Notes: generated from the sequence alone by a model not told the origin. A stretch of 64,000 nt of DNA from Argonema galeatum A003/A1 (GCF_023333595.1 NZ_JAIQZM010000004.1:185696-249695); one strand, 5' to 3'. Positions 44,893 to 53,839 are shown, numbered from the stretch's first letter. Numbers and translations: made by a program.

Positions 44893-45105
44893 CGGCGATA
44901 AACTTTTGTAGCACAAGCTGAGAAAAAGTTCAGTGATAGCGATCGCAACTATCCCCAATCATTAATTATAGTTTCAAAACTATTTGATATGTAAATATAT
45001 CTTTACATTTTGGTAAAAAAAGTTACACAATGGAAATTAAGGAGAAGAGATTCACGAAGCCAACCTACTGGATTCGTAATTATCAACAAGAATCTCTCTG
45101 TACGC
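44893..45105 (+). promoter_or_regulatory. OCP upstream region with two inverted repeats
   Basis: The 213 bases before the OCP start hold TAGTTT-CA-AAACTA (44969-44982) and ATGTAAA-6-TTTACAT (44989-45008). Either could be an operator for light-dependent control; no regulator is identifiable from sequence alone. Confidence 0.4.
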
Positions 45106-46068
45106 ATGACCTACACTATCGAGTCGGCTCAAGCAATTTTTCCTAGCACTCAAATTGCTAGCGCTGTTCCAGATACCACGGCAGCCTTCAATCGGCTCAG
45201 CGTCGAGGATCAACTGGCATTACTGTGGTATGCCTACACCGAACTAGGCCGTTCAATCACTCCCGCAGCTCCTGGAGCGGCACGCCTGCAACTAGCAGAA
45301 GGCATTCTAAACCAAATTAAGCAAATGCCTGCTGCACAACAAACGCAAACAATGAGCGATCTTGCTAGCCGTACCGACACTCCCATCAGCCGTTCCTACG
45401 CGGGGTTCAGTGTCAACACCAAGCTGGCTTTCTGGTATGAGTTAGGAGAGATGATGAAGAAGGGCTTCGTCGCTCCTATCCCCCCTGGCTATCAAATGTC
45501 TGATGATGCCACAGCAGTACTGGAAACAATTAAGAAAATCGATCCAGGTCAGCAAATCACAGTACTGCGTAATACCGTACTAGACATGGGATTCGATCCT
45601 GCCCTCACCCCCAGTAGTTCTCCAAAAGCTCCTGAACCGTTGTTCGCACGTTCCACCCCTGCGCCTACTACGCTCGCCGTTGAGGGGGTCACAGAGCCTA
45701 CGGTAATGAGCTATTTTGAAGCGATGAACGCCGACAACTTTGAGGCTGCTGTTGCTCTATTTGCTGAAAACGGTGCGCTGCAACCGCCTTTCCAGAAGCC
45801 GATTGTTGGTCGTGAGGCGATCGCCGCATATATGCGTGCAGAAGCGCAAGGACTCAATATGATGCCGCAACAGGGCATATCCGAGGGCATCGAAGATGGC
45901 TATAAGCAGTTTAAAATTACTGGCAAAGTACAAACTCCTTGGTTTGGGGCCAACGTTCTGATGAACATGGCGTGGCGGTTCTTACTCGATCGCGAAGGCA
46001 AGATTTTCTTTGTAGCGATCGACTTGCTGGCGTCTCCCAAAGAACTGCTAAACCTCACTCGTAAATAG
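45106..46068 (+). CDS. ocp: Orange carotenoid protein
   Basis: 320 residues from the ATG at 45106 (MTYTIESAQAIFPSTQIA); an upstream in-frame TTG at 45010 is not used. The helical carotenoid-binding N-domain (LALLWYAYTELG, SRSYAGFSVNTKLAFWYELGE, ITVLRNTVLDMGF with the salt-bridge Arg) and the NTF2-like C-domain (GALQPPFQKPIVG, VQTPWFGANVLMNMAWRFLL, IDLLASPKELLNL) are both complete, joined by a ~30-residue linker. The Tyr and Trp that hydrogen-bond the keto-carotenoid (VMSYFEAMN, NMAWRF) are present. Strong light switches it on to quench phycobilisomes. The gene for a C-domain homologue follows. Confidence 0.97.
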   Translation: MTYTIESAQAIFPSTQIASAVPDTTAAFNRLSVEDQLALLWYAYTELGRSITPAAPGAARLQLAEGILNQIKQMPAAQQTQTMSDLASRTDTPISRSYAGFSVNTKLAFWYELGEMMKKGFVAPIPPGYQMSDDATAVLETIKKIDPGQQITVLRNTVLDMGFDPALTPSSSPKAPEPLFARSTPAPTTLAVEGVTEPTVMSYFEAMNADNFEAAVALFAENGALQPPFQKPIVGREAIAAYMRAEAQGLNMMPQQGISEGIEDGYKQFKITGKVQTPWFGANVLMNMAWRFLLDREGKIFFVAIDLLASPKELLNLTRK

Positions 46069-46113
46069 AAAGGTGGCGTTGACCACTTCCATTAGACATC
46101 TCCTTTCAAAGAA

Positions 46114-46143
46114 TGTAGAGACGTTGCATGCAACGTCTCTACA
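46114..46143. repeat. Perfect 30-bp palindrome
   Basis: Fully self-complementary, centred on GCATGC with GTAGAGACGTT arms, 45 bases after the OCP stop. Sequences of the GTAGAGACG type are common dispersed palindromes in cyanobacterial genomes. Confidence 0.9.
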
Positions 46144-46239
46144 AGGGTTACAGGTAACGCACCTTTAATTTCTGGATCTGTCTATTGGGATCGCCATTTT
46201 GTAGGATTCTGCCAAGGTTAGGCAAAATCCCTCTTCGGG

Positions 46240-46263
46240 AGCAGGTTTCGACCTGCTTTTTTT
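46240..46263 (+). terminator. Rho-independent terminator
   Basis: AGCAGGT-TTCG-ACCTGCT stem-loop followed by a T7 run, between ocp and the C-domain homologue. The classic UUCG loop and T-run make this the clearest terminator in the window; it separates the two transcription units, so the next gene should have its own promoter in 46264-46354. Confidence 0.88.
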
Positions 46264-46354
46264 GTTTAATTTGTTTAATGTTTGCGATCGCGGTCAAACT
46301 CAATTTTGTCTAGTTGTCCCAGTTAACCTTGAGGTTCTCTAAACAGGAATTCCT

Positions 46355-46789
46355 ATGCAAACAGCCGATGTTATCCCTTCAAATTTACAGTCTGGCGATC
46401 GCCTAAATTTAACGATTGCGGGTGTCACAGAACCAGTGATACTAGGTTATTTCGAGACGTTGAATGCGGGCGATTTTGAGGGAACAGCTGCTTTGTTTGC
46501 GGCTGATGGGGCGATGCTGCCGCCATTTGAATCGCCGGTGGTGGGGCCAGATGCGATCGCGGCATACTTGCAACAAGAAGCTCAAGGGATGCAACTTTAT
46601 CCCCGCGAAGGCATTGAGCAGAGCCTTGAAGATGGCTACATTCAGTTTCAGGTAAGTGGAAAGGTACAGACACCTGTTTTTGGCGTCAATGTCAGTTGGG
46701 TATTGATACTCAATCCACAGCGGCAAATTTTCTCAGCCACCATCAAACTCTTAGCTTCTCCCCAGGAGTTGTTAAAGCTGCGTCGCTAG
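46355..46789 (+). CDS. OCP C-terminal-domain homologue (CTDH), carotenoid carrier
   Basis: 144 residues. NTF2/SnoaL-like, aligned with the OCP C-domain: ITEPVILGYFETLNAGDFEGTAALF, GAMLPPFESPVVGPDAIAAYL, VQTPVFGVNVSW and KLLASPQELLKL. No cysteine occurs anywhere in the protein, so it cannot form the disulphide dimer reported for some homologues. CTDH proteins carry carotenoid and hand it to helical carotenoid proteins or apo-OCP. Sited just after ocp. Confidence 0.92.
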   Translation: MQTADVIPSNLQSGDRLNLTIAGVTEPVILGYFETLNAGDFEGTAALFAADGAMLPPFESPVVGPDAIAAYLQQEAQGMQLYPREGIEQSLEDGYIQFQVSGKVQTPVFGVNVSWVLILNPQRQIFSATIKLLASPQELLKLRR

Positions 46790-47015
46790 GATCTTTTTGT
46801 TAACCAGTAGAGTCAGGAAAAAATTAACAATGGGTATTGTCAACAGTTGCGATCTTACCCAAACTGCTTTTAGCTGCAATACACATTGTTGCTTAGTGGC
46901 TGTTCCACCAAGTTGTGATATTTTTGGCTAGCAATATGCACCCCGATTGTTAAAGTGAACAGCTCGATCGTGAGAAGCTCAATTGCCGCAATAACGGTAG
47001 GAAAGTTGAGGAACC

Positions 47016-47450
47016 TTATCGCTTCTCAGTTACCATTGGCAAATTTGCTTCCAACTTAAGACAATTGCGACCGTTTACCTGTAAGCGGTACTCAACCCGA
47101 TCCATCAACCGATTCATGATTAGCCAGCCATAACCACTTTCCTGCTTATCCTCTGGACTGGGTGGCAGATAAGTAGATAGGTCATATCCTTTGCCATGAT
47201 CCCAGATTTCCAAGGCAAGATCGCCTTCTTTTAGTTCCAACCGAATCAGGATTGGTAAATTCGGTTGATCCCTATGAGCGTGGCGCACCACGTTCGAGTA
47301 AGCTTCCACCAAGGCCAGACGCAGGCGATTCGAGAGGCGAGGCCAGTCTACTGACGTATCGCCTAACTCTGTTTCCAAACAGCCCAGGAGCCAGTTTTCC
47401 ACGATCGTCAAAAACTTTAAGTCGCTGGGAATATGCAGCTCCGTTCTCAT
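47016..47450 (-). CDS. Anti-sigma-factor-type ATP-binding protein (RsbW/SpoIIAB-like)
   Basis: 144 residues with a GHKL ATPase fold: ALVEAYSNVVRHAHRD (N box), LEIWDHGKGYDLSTYLP (G1 box) and SGYGWLIMNRLMDRVEY (G2 box). Such proteins phosphorylate anti-sigma antagonists or act as anti-sigma factors. Its start lies four bases after the stop of the PP2C gene, so the two form an operon and likely a partner-switching pair. Confidence 0.88.
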   Translation of the reverse strand: MRTELHIPSDLKFLTIVENWLLGCLETELGDTSVDWPRLSNRLRLALVEAYSNVVRHAHRDQPNLPILIRLELKEGDLALEIWDHGKGYDLSTYLPPSPEDKQESGYGWLIMNRLMDRVEYRLQVNGRNCLKLEANLPMVTEKR

Positions 47451-47453
47451 TGA

Positions 47454-49124
47454 CTACAGAACCTCCAGAGAGAGTATTGTTTGGTCGTCTTCCTGAACTT
47501 GGTTTTGTCCCCTGACGCGAGCCAATAAATTTGTCAAGTCTAAAGGACCCGACTCTTCTATAAGCAGCTCCCAGAGACCTTCTTGTTTCAGCATAACCGG
47601 GTTCTGTCCGCTACTAGCGACATCTCCAGGCTTTACTATTTCCGGGGTGACGGTTGCCTCGGTGATTCCATCGCTCGCCAATAAAAGTGCTTCCCCAGAC
47701 TTTAATAAGATATTGCCAGAAGCGGCTTTCCAGATGGGTAGGATGCCCAGTGGAACGCCCCGAACTTTAAGGAAATTGGGTTCAATTCCCTCTATCTTTT
47801 TAGCCACGTCTTGATAAGACCAAACTAAGGGATAGATATGGCCAGCATTGGCGTAGACCAACTGACCTGTCGAGGGCGTGTAACAAGCCAGAACCATCGT
47901 GATGAAACAGTTGTTGCTCACAAGATCGTCTGACAGGCCACTATTGAGATTTTGCATGACAATGTGCGGCTCCGGCGGATTTTCTTGAGATAGTTCTCGT
48001 CGCATCACCGAAATAGCACTAGCCATAAACAAAGCAGCTGGGACGCCTTTGCCGGAGACATCTCCCACTGCTAGCCAAATGTCTCCTTTGGGGTGGACAA
48101 AGACTTCAAAAAAATCGCCCCCCACTTCTCGTGCTGGGAAACAACAGGCTTGCACCTTTACGCCTTCTACTTCTGGCCAACTCTGGCGCAGCAGGTTGTT
48201 TTGGATTTGGCGAGCCACTTCTAGTTCGGCTCGCATCTGCTGGGCTAGTTCGACTGTACGCTGGTACAGTTTGGCTTGGGAGACGGCGAGGGCGGCTTGT
48301 TCCGCGACGCTTTCAATCAGCTGAATGTCTTCGGGAGAGGAGGGTGAGCGGATGCCTTGCTGATAAATGTACAAAATGGCGAGCAGGTCTTGCTGGCAGA
48401 TCAGGGGGACGACCAGTTCTAAGGAGCTGTTGCCATTGTCATCGCTTTGGACAATTTGTGTCTTGCGGCTTTCTACGACCGATTGCAGCAGCGAGTCAGG
48501 GATGCTGGTGCTTTCTGCGTCGGGAGCTTTGTAGAGAAAGATGTCCTCTAGTAAGCGATCGCTCTCTACTGGTCGCAGAAGGCAACTATTAGCTCCAAAA
48601 GTTTGTCCGATCGTTTCTACAATTCTTTGCAGCATACTAGCATAGTCGATCGATTCCCTGATGGCGCTGGTGACAGCGTTAAACAGGGTTTCTCGCTGCA
48701 AAGCGCGGCGCAGTTCGTTGGTTCTTCGTTTGAGGACGTGATATGTTTCCGAGGCTTGTTGAACTACCCCTTTTAGTTCTGCCGGATTCCACGGCTTGGT
48801 GATGTACTTGAAAACCTGGCCTGAATTTATCGCTTCTACTAAATCTTCAACATCCGTATAGCCGGTCAGGAGGATGCGAATCGTATCTGGAAATAGCTCT
48901 ACTGTTCGACCCAGAAATTCTGTCCCATTCATCTGGGGCATTCTTTGGTCGGAAATGATCACGGCCATTTCACCTTCTTTTTCCAGTACGTTTAGGGCAC
49001 TTGGCCCACTTTCGGCTTTGTGGACTTGAAAGTCACGCCGAAAAGTCCGGTAGAGCAAATCGAGGTTATCAGGTTCGTCATCCACCACCATGAGTTTGAG
49101 TTTGCTGCCATCTCCCCGACTCAT
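47454..49124 (-). CDS. Receiver-GAF-PP2C (SpoIIE-type) phosphatase
   Basis: 556 residues. Receiver domain 1-125 (MVVDDEPDNLDLLYRTF, phosphoacceptor Asp in VIISDQRMPQMNGTEFL), a GAF-like part at about 145-290, and a SpoIIE/PP2C domain from about 310 (AREVGGDFFEVFVHPKG, WLAVGDVSGKGVPAALFMA, LLLASDGITEA). Dephosphorylates a serine-phosphorylated anti-sigma antagonist in response to a histidine-kinase input. Directly followed by the RsbW-type gene. Confidence 0.93.
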   Translation of the reverse strand: MSRGDGSKLKLMVVDDEPDNLDLLYRTFRRDFQVHKAESGPSALNVLEKEGEMAVIISDQRMPQMNGTEFLGRTVELFPDTIRILLTGYTDVEDLVEAINSGQVFKYITKPWNPAELKGVVQQASETYHVLKRRTNELRRALQRETLFNAVTSAIRESIDYASMLQRIVETIGQTFGANSCLLRPVESDRLLEDIFLYKAPDAESTSIPDSLLQSVVESRKTQIVQSDDNGNSSLELVVPLICQQDLLAILYIYQQGIRSPSSPEDIQLIESVAEQAALAVSQAKLYQRTVELAQQMRAELEVARQIQNNLLRQSWPEVEGVKVQACCFPAREVGGDFFEVFVHPKGDIWLAVGDVSGKGVPAALFMASAISVMRRELSQENPPEPHIVMQNLNSGLSDDLVSNNCFITMVLACYTPSTGQLVYANAGHIYPLVWSYQDVAKKIEGIEPNFLKVRGVPLGILPIWKAASGNILLKSGEALLLASDGITEATVTPEIVKPGDVASSGQNPVMLKQEGLWELLIEESGPLDLTNLLARVRGQNQVQEDDQTILSLEVL

Positions 49125-49136
49125 TTGCTACTCCAC

Positions 49137-49348
49137 TTGCAAGTTAGTCATTAGTCAATAGTCATTAGTTATTAGCCATTGGTCAATAGTCATTACCCCC
49201 ATAACCAATCTGCTTTTTCCCAATAACTCTTGACCAATGTAGGGGCGAAACATTTGTGTAAATAATCTTTGACTAAATCCCTAAGTTTTTAGCCATAAAT
49301 GCGACAGCCCCTACTGACCAATGACTATTGACTATTGACCAATGACAA
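49137..49348. repeat. TCAATAGTCATTAG-type repeats
   Basis: Short units (TCAATAGTCATTAG, TTGACCAATG and complements) flank 49140-49200 and 49315-49345, so the two ends are inverted copies and may form a hairpin. The space lies between two minus-strand genes. Confidence 0.7.
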
Positions 49349-49358
49349 AACTAGCTAA

Positions 49359-50096
49359 TTATCCCACTAACCCGGAGCGCAAGGCACGGACAGCGGCTTG
49401 GGTACGGTCATCGGCACAGAGTTTGTTTAAAATATTGCGGACGTGGGTCTTGACAGTTCCTACAGTAATGTAGAGCTTGTCAGCGATCGCGGCATTGCTG
49501 TGGCCTTCCACAATCAGTTGTAAGACTTCTAATTCTCGATCTGTCAAGGGGTAAGCTTCCAGCATTTGACTGTACTCTGGTTCCGTTGCTGCGATCGCAA
49601 CAGTTTTAGAGTTAGCTGCTTCGATGCCACTGCTTGACGGCGATGTTGCCGCAGTGGCTGCTTGACGAGTCTGCTTGAGTACAATCCTTGCGATCGCGGG
49701 ATCGATCCACGAGTTCCCTTCTTGGGTCACTCGCAGCGCTTCTAGCAAATTATCAAAACTGATATCCTTCATGCAATAGGAGTCGGCCCCAGCTGCAAAA
49801 GCCGCCAGTACAGCTTCTTGGTTGTCTTGTAATGTCAAAATCAAGACTTTTGGGCCTTGCCTATCCTCTCCTATAGATGCTTTTAGCTGCCTGGTCAACT
49901 CAATCCCATCCATGTCTGGCAGACCAATGTCAACTATCGCAATATCTGGTTTCGTTGCCAGTAGCAGCTTTAATCCCTCATTGCCATTTGCGGCTTCGCC
50001 TACAACAGTAATTTCTTCTCGCTGTTGTAGTGCTGTCCTAATCCCCACACGGGTGAGGTCATGATCTTCAATGAGGGCAACGCGAATTTCTTTCAT
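49359..50096 (-). CDS. NarL/LuxR-family response regulator
   Basis: 245 residues from the ATG at 50096 (MKEIRVALIEDHDLTRVGIR); the open frame runs to 50270, but those codons lie in the HEARO-like element. Receiver 1-125 with phosphoacceptor in DIAIVDIGLPDMDG and Lys in SYCMKDI; a Ser/Ala-rich linker; LuxR helix-turn-helix YPLTDRELEVLQLIVEGHSNAAIADKLY. The insertion of copy B just before the ATG means the ribosome site (GAGATTTGAG) is supplied by that element. Confidence 0.93.
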   Translation of the reverse strand: MKEIRVALIEDHDLTRVGIRTALQQREEITVVGEAANGNEGLKLLLATKPDIAIVDIGLPDMDGIELTRQLKASIGEDRQGPKVLILTLQDNQEAVLAAFAAGADSYCMKDISFDNLLEALRVTQEGNSWIDPAIARIVLKQTRQAATAATSPSSSGIEAANSKTVAIAATEPEYSQMLEAYPLTDRELEVLQLIVEGHSNAAIADKLYITVGTVKTHVRNILNKLCADDRTQAAVRALRSGLVG

Positions 50097-50481
50097 CTCA
50101 AATCTCGTGGAAGTATGGAAACCGCGTCTTTTTAAAGCGCGGATGAAATACGACTCAAGCGGTTTTAACCGCAATCCCCTTTTGGGGGAGATAGATAGAG
50201 GAGCAGTATCTATCCCTTTCCCTGTATGCCGGGAATCGCCTTGCTGCCCCAGTAATGTTAGCCTCGACAAAGTTATCGGTCGGTACTATCTTTGATGGCA
50301 CTGTCTTACCTCTCGTAGAACTGTTTAACCATCTGGTTCTAGGGTCGCGGGACTGGCTACGCATCCCGGAATAGGAACTTTAACGCTTGCCGATAACGTA
50401 GCACCCTAAGATGCTGAGTCTGGTCAGCTATCTCACATAGTTAGGCACTAAGCCTCGTCTATGAGAGAGCGAGGTGCTGAC
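50097..50481 (-). ncRNA. HEARO / IscB-type omega-RNA-like element without ORF, copy B
   Basis: About 385 bases, almost the same length as copy A. On the minus strand: GTCAGC pairing with GCTGAC (50476-50481 with 50423-50428), TGACCAGACTCAG, CTAGAACCAG-TGGTTAAACAG, AGTACCGACC, and a second stem TTATCGG/CCGATAA (50390-50396 with 50273-50279). Both stems differ from copy A with base pairing kept. It ends at ATGA, which here is the start codon of the response regulator. No iscB ORF is present. Confidence 0.7.
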
Positions 50482-51089
50482 TGTCAACGTTCCCATTTTC
50501 TAACTTTTGAACTTTTGCCAAACCAACAAATCACAAATCTTTCCAGAGGTTTAGGTAAATTACACCCATTGGTAGGGGAAGGGACTTTTGAAATCTCGAT
50601 AGATTGACACTATAAAGATAGTTTAATGCCCATCCTTGTGCTATTGCCTAGAAACAATAGCGATGCTGCTACCAAGCCGATAATTATTTGGTTGTTTCGA
50701 TCGTATTTGGATTTTAAGATCGCGAGCCATTACCTTGCCAACCAGCCACAATTTAAAAGCTTTACCTCTCATTTTCACTTTTCTGTCAGCAGCAGAGTAG
50801 TGCAACGTGATTTCCTTAACCTGCCGTTGAATGGTTTTGGACATCGGAAGATGATGCCACGAATTCAAGGGCACGCTCGCTGTCGCTTTCTGCCGATCGC
50901 CGTTAACCACCTATCTCAACCGTTACTGGTATGAGTATAGCGGGTTCCCTGCTAGATATACTTTTGAAATTATTTGTCTTGGCCAAAACGATCGCACTTT
51001 TCCCGTCGAGCTTACTTTTTTAGGCAAGGTTGTTGGGCTGGCGGGTTGTTTTTAGTATAATTCGCGACAAGCAAGGGAGGAATGAGCAG
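50482..51089. other. Intergenic region before the sensor kinase
   Basis: Two overlapping open frames of about 90-100 codons on opposite strands (50626-50934 plus, 50641-50910 minus) cover the centre; neither has a recognisable motif or good ribosome site. The minus one (MSKTIQRQVKEITLHYSAADRKVKMRGKAFKLW onward in two parts) is basic and slightly more protein-like, but I do not call it. No repeat seen. Confidence 0.35.
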
Positions 51090-53807
51090 GTGGAAGAAGA
51101 ACTCAGATTGCAATTGCTAGACCACTCAGCCCTGGCGCAAACCAGTCAACTTGCCCTGGCAGAGAGCAACATGAAAAGCCTACTAGACGAAGCGGTTAAT
51201 TTGATTACCCAGACTCTTGGTGTTAAGTACGCTCTGGTTTTGGATCTGTTAAAAAAAGATGAAGGATTTATTGTTAGGGCGGGTGTGGGTTGGCAAAAAG
51301 ATATTGTAAGCAAGAGGATTTTAGCCGAAAATGAACAAGCAGTCAATAAACTGCTTTCGGGTACGCCCGTAATTATCGAACTTGGGCAAAATCAGGTGGG
51401 TAGAGGGGAAGAGGAAGAAGAATTTTTAGCTTTTCTGCACGCTCATGGTGTGGTGAGTGGTATAAGCGCAGTCATTGAGGGTCAAGAGCAACCTTTGGGC
51501 ATCTTGAGTGCCTGCACAAACAGGCAACGGAAATACAGCGAAGACGACGTTAATTTTGTCAAGGCTCTAGCCAATATATTAGCTAAAGCAATAGAACTAC
51601 AGCAGAAACAGGCAGCTTTACAAGCGAGCCAAGACCAACTGATATTTGCCCTTGATGTCACCCGCATGGGTATTTGGGACTGGAATATCCTCACAGGTGA
51701 AGTGAAATGGTCAGATACGCTTGAACCCTTACACGGCCTTGCTCCTGGCACATTTAAAGGTACCTTTGCAGCTTTTCTCGAATGCGTCCATTCTGAGGAC
51801 TGCGAATTTGTCAGGCACGCAATAGCTGGTGCAGTCGAGCATAAAGAAAATTACAATATCGAATTTCGCATTGTTTGGCCTGACGGTAGCGTCCACTGGA
51901 TAGAAGCATACGGTCGCGTTTTTTGCAACGAAACCGGCGAGGCGGTGCGGATGATTGGTGTGGGATTGGATATCACCGAAAGCAAACAGGTAGAAGAAGC
52001 GCTCAGTCAAAGCGAACAACACTACCGCAACTTGGCCGATGCCATGCCGCTTATAGTCTGGACAGCACAACCGGATGGTGCTGTGGATTACTTCAATCAG
52101 CGGTGGTTTGATTATACAGAAACTACTATTGAGCAAAGCAAAGGCTGGGGCTGGCAGTCAGTAGTGCATCCAGACGATCGCGTCCGGTGTCTGGAAGACT
52201 GGAGGAGAGCCCTGGAAACAGGCTCTTGTTGTGAAGTTGAGTATCGCTTCAGACGATCGGACGGCTCTTATCGCTGGCACTTGGGCAGGGCGATGCCAAT
52301 GCGCGATAGACAAGGAAAGATTGTTTCTTGGGTAGGTACAGCTACAGATATTGACACTCAGAAACAGACTCAGGAAGCTGAGCGTTTTCTGTCCCAAGCA
52401 AGCAAGGAATTGGCAAGTTCGCTCGATTACCAAACCACACTTGAGCGGGTGGTACGTCTGGCGGTTCCTACTGTGGGCGACTGGTGTGCTGTGGATGTCT
52501 GGGAAGAAGAAAGCAGAGTCGCAGAGGGGCAGAGGGGCAGGGGGGCAGAGGGGCAGAGGGGCAGAGGGGCAGAGGGGCAGGGTAATTTTTCAACTCAAAA
52601 CTCTAAGAGTGGCCAATCACGTTCAATCCGGCGGTTAGCGGTAGCTCATGTAGACCCTTCAAAAGTTGAGTGGGCGCAAGAGTTGCAGGAACGTTACCCC
52701 CACGATCTCAACGATCGACATGGTGTTCCAAATGTATTGCGATCGGGTAAATCCGAGTTGTATCCCGACATACCCGACTCGCTTCTCGTTACTACAGCCC
52801 GCGATGCCGAACACTTGGCAATAATGCGAGAAATCGGTTTCTCATCGGCTATGGTTGTGCCCATGATTGCGCGCTCTAGAACCCTGGGCGCAATCACGTT
52901 TGTCTCAGATAAGTCAGGGCGTCACTACAGTGCGTCAGACTTGGCGTTGGCAGAGGATCTTGCCTGTCGTGCTGCCTTAGCCGTTGACAACGCCCGCCTC
53001 TACCGCGAATCCCAGGAAGCAGAAGCTGCCTTGCGGGAGAGCGAAACTGAGCGAAAATCAGCGGCAGAAGCTATGCGCTCTAGGGCCAACGAACTCGATC
53101 GCCTGAGTTCTGTCTTGGCGAAAACAAATATGGATTTGGAAAAGCGCAATCAGGAACTCGACCAGTTTGCCTATATTGTTTCCCACGACTTGAAAGCACC
53201 CCTGCGTGCGATCGCTAACCTCTCTCAATGGATAGAAGAAGACCTACAAGACTTGCTCACCGGGGACACCAGACACCAAATGAACTTATTGCGGGGGCGC
53301 GTTCACCGCATGGAAGGTTTAATTGAAGGTATCCTCACTTATTCCCGCGTAGGAAGGGTACAAACGTCTAAGGAAATAGTGGATGTAGGCACTTTGTTAC
53401 AAAATATCATCGATTCTCTGGCACCACCACCCACATTTACCATAACGGTGGAGTCGGAAATGCCGGTGTTCGCTACGGAGCCGTTGCCCCTAGAACAAGT
53501 GTTCGCCAATCTCATTAGCAACGCCATCAAACACCATCACCGCACCGACGGACACATAGAGATTTCCGTACAAGATCGAGGTGACTTCTACGAATTTGTC
53601 GTTAGAGATGATGGGCCTGGTATCGATCCTCAATACCATGAGAAAGTATTTGCGATCTTCCAAACCCTCGTACCGCGCGATCGGGTTGAGAATACAGGCA
53701 TCGGGCTATCTCTGGTGAAGAAAATTGTGGAAGATAAAGGGGGGAGCGTCCGGTTAGAATCTCATCAAGATAGGGGAGCCACCTTTCGCTTTACTTGGCC
53801 AAAATAA
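51090..53807 (+). CDS. GAF/PAS sensor histidine kinase
   Basis: 905 residues from the GTG at 51090, nine bases after GGAGG; a TTG at 51030 is also in frame. Domains in order: GAF (about 20-180), PAS with PAC (190-320), PAS with PAC (325-445), GAF (450-640), coiled coil, HisKA (DQFAYIVSHDLKAPLRAI) and HATPase (QVFANLISNAIKHH, RDDGPGIDPQYHEKVF, GIGLSLVKKIV). No membrane segment, so it is cytosolic. The DLKAP His box resembles phytochrome-type kinases. A GGGGCAGA repeat (52508-52582) in frame adds about 24 residues (EGQRGRGAEGQRGRGAEGQG) inside the second GAF. Confidence 0.9.
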   Translation: MEEELRLQLLDHSALAQTSQLALAESNMKSLLDEAVNLITQTLGVKYALVLDLLKKDEGFIVRAGVGWQKDIVSKRILAENEQAVNKLLSGTPVIIELGQNQVGRGEEEEEFLAFLHAHGVVSGISAVIEGQEQPLGILSACTNRQRKYSEDDVNFVKALANILAKAIELQQKQAALQASQDQLIFALDVTRMGIWDWNILTGEVKWSDTLEPLHGLAPGTFKGTFAAFLECVHSEDCEFVRHAIAGAVEHKENYNIEFRIVWPDGSVHWIEAYGRVFCNETGEAVRMIGVGLDITESKQVEEALSQSEQHYRNLADAMPLIVWTAQPDGAVDYFNQRWFDYTETTIEQSKGWGWQSVVHPDDRVRCLEDWRRALETGSCCEVEYRFRRSDGSYRWHLGRAMPMRDRQGKIVSWVGTATDIDTQKQTQEAERFLSQASKELASSLDYQTTLERVVRLAVPTVGDWCAVDVWEEESRVAEGQRGRGAEGQRGRGAEGQGNFSTQNSKSGQSRSIRRLAVAHVDPSKVEWAQELQERYPHDLNDRHGVPNVLRSGKSELYPDIPDSLLVTTARDAEHLAIMREIGFSSAMVVPMIARSRTLGAITFVSDKSGRHYSASDLALAEDLACRAALAVDNARLYRESQEAEAALRESETERKSAAEAMRSRANELDRLSSVLAKTNMDLEKRNQELDQFAYIVSHDLKAPLRAIANLSQWIEEDLQDLLTGDTRHQMNLLRGRVHRMEGLIEGILTYSRVGRVQTSKEIVDVGTLLQNIIDSLAPPPTFTITVESEMPVFATEPLPLEQVFANLISNAIKHHHRTDGHIEISVQDRGDFYEFVVRDDGPGIDPQYHEKVFAIFQTLVPRDRVENTGIGLSLVKKIVEDKGGSVRLESHQDRGATFRFTWPK
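52508..52582. repeat. In-frame GGGGCAGA octamer repeat inside a kinase gene
   Basis: Eight or nine 8-bp units. An 8-bp unit reads all three frames in turn (24-base period), giving the repeating residues GQRGRGAE. The same octamer occurs at 13856-13976. Confidence 0.9.
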
Positions 53808-53839
53808 TAACTAGGGGCTAGAAAAGTCACTCATTCAAA

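Noticed and set aside
50626..50934. Overlapping opposite-strand frames of about 90-100 codons
   Set aside because: No recognisable motif, no clear ribosome site, and two frames cannot both be real; left as intergenic.
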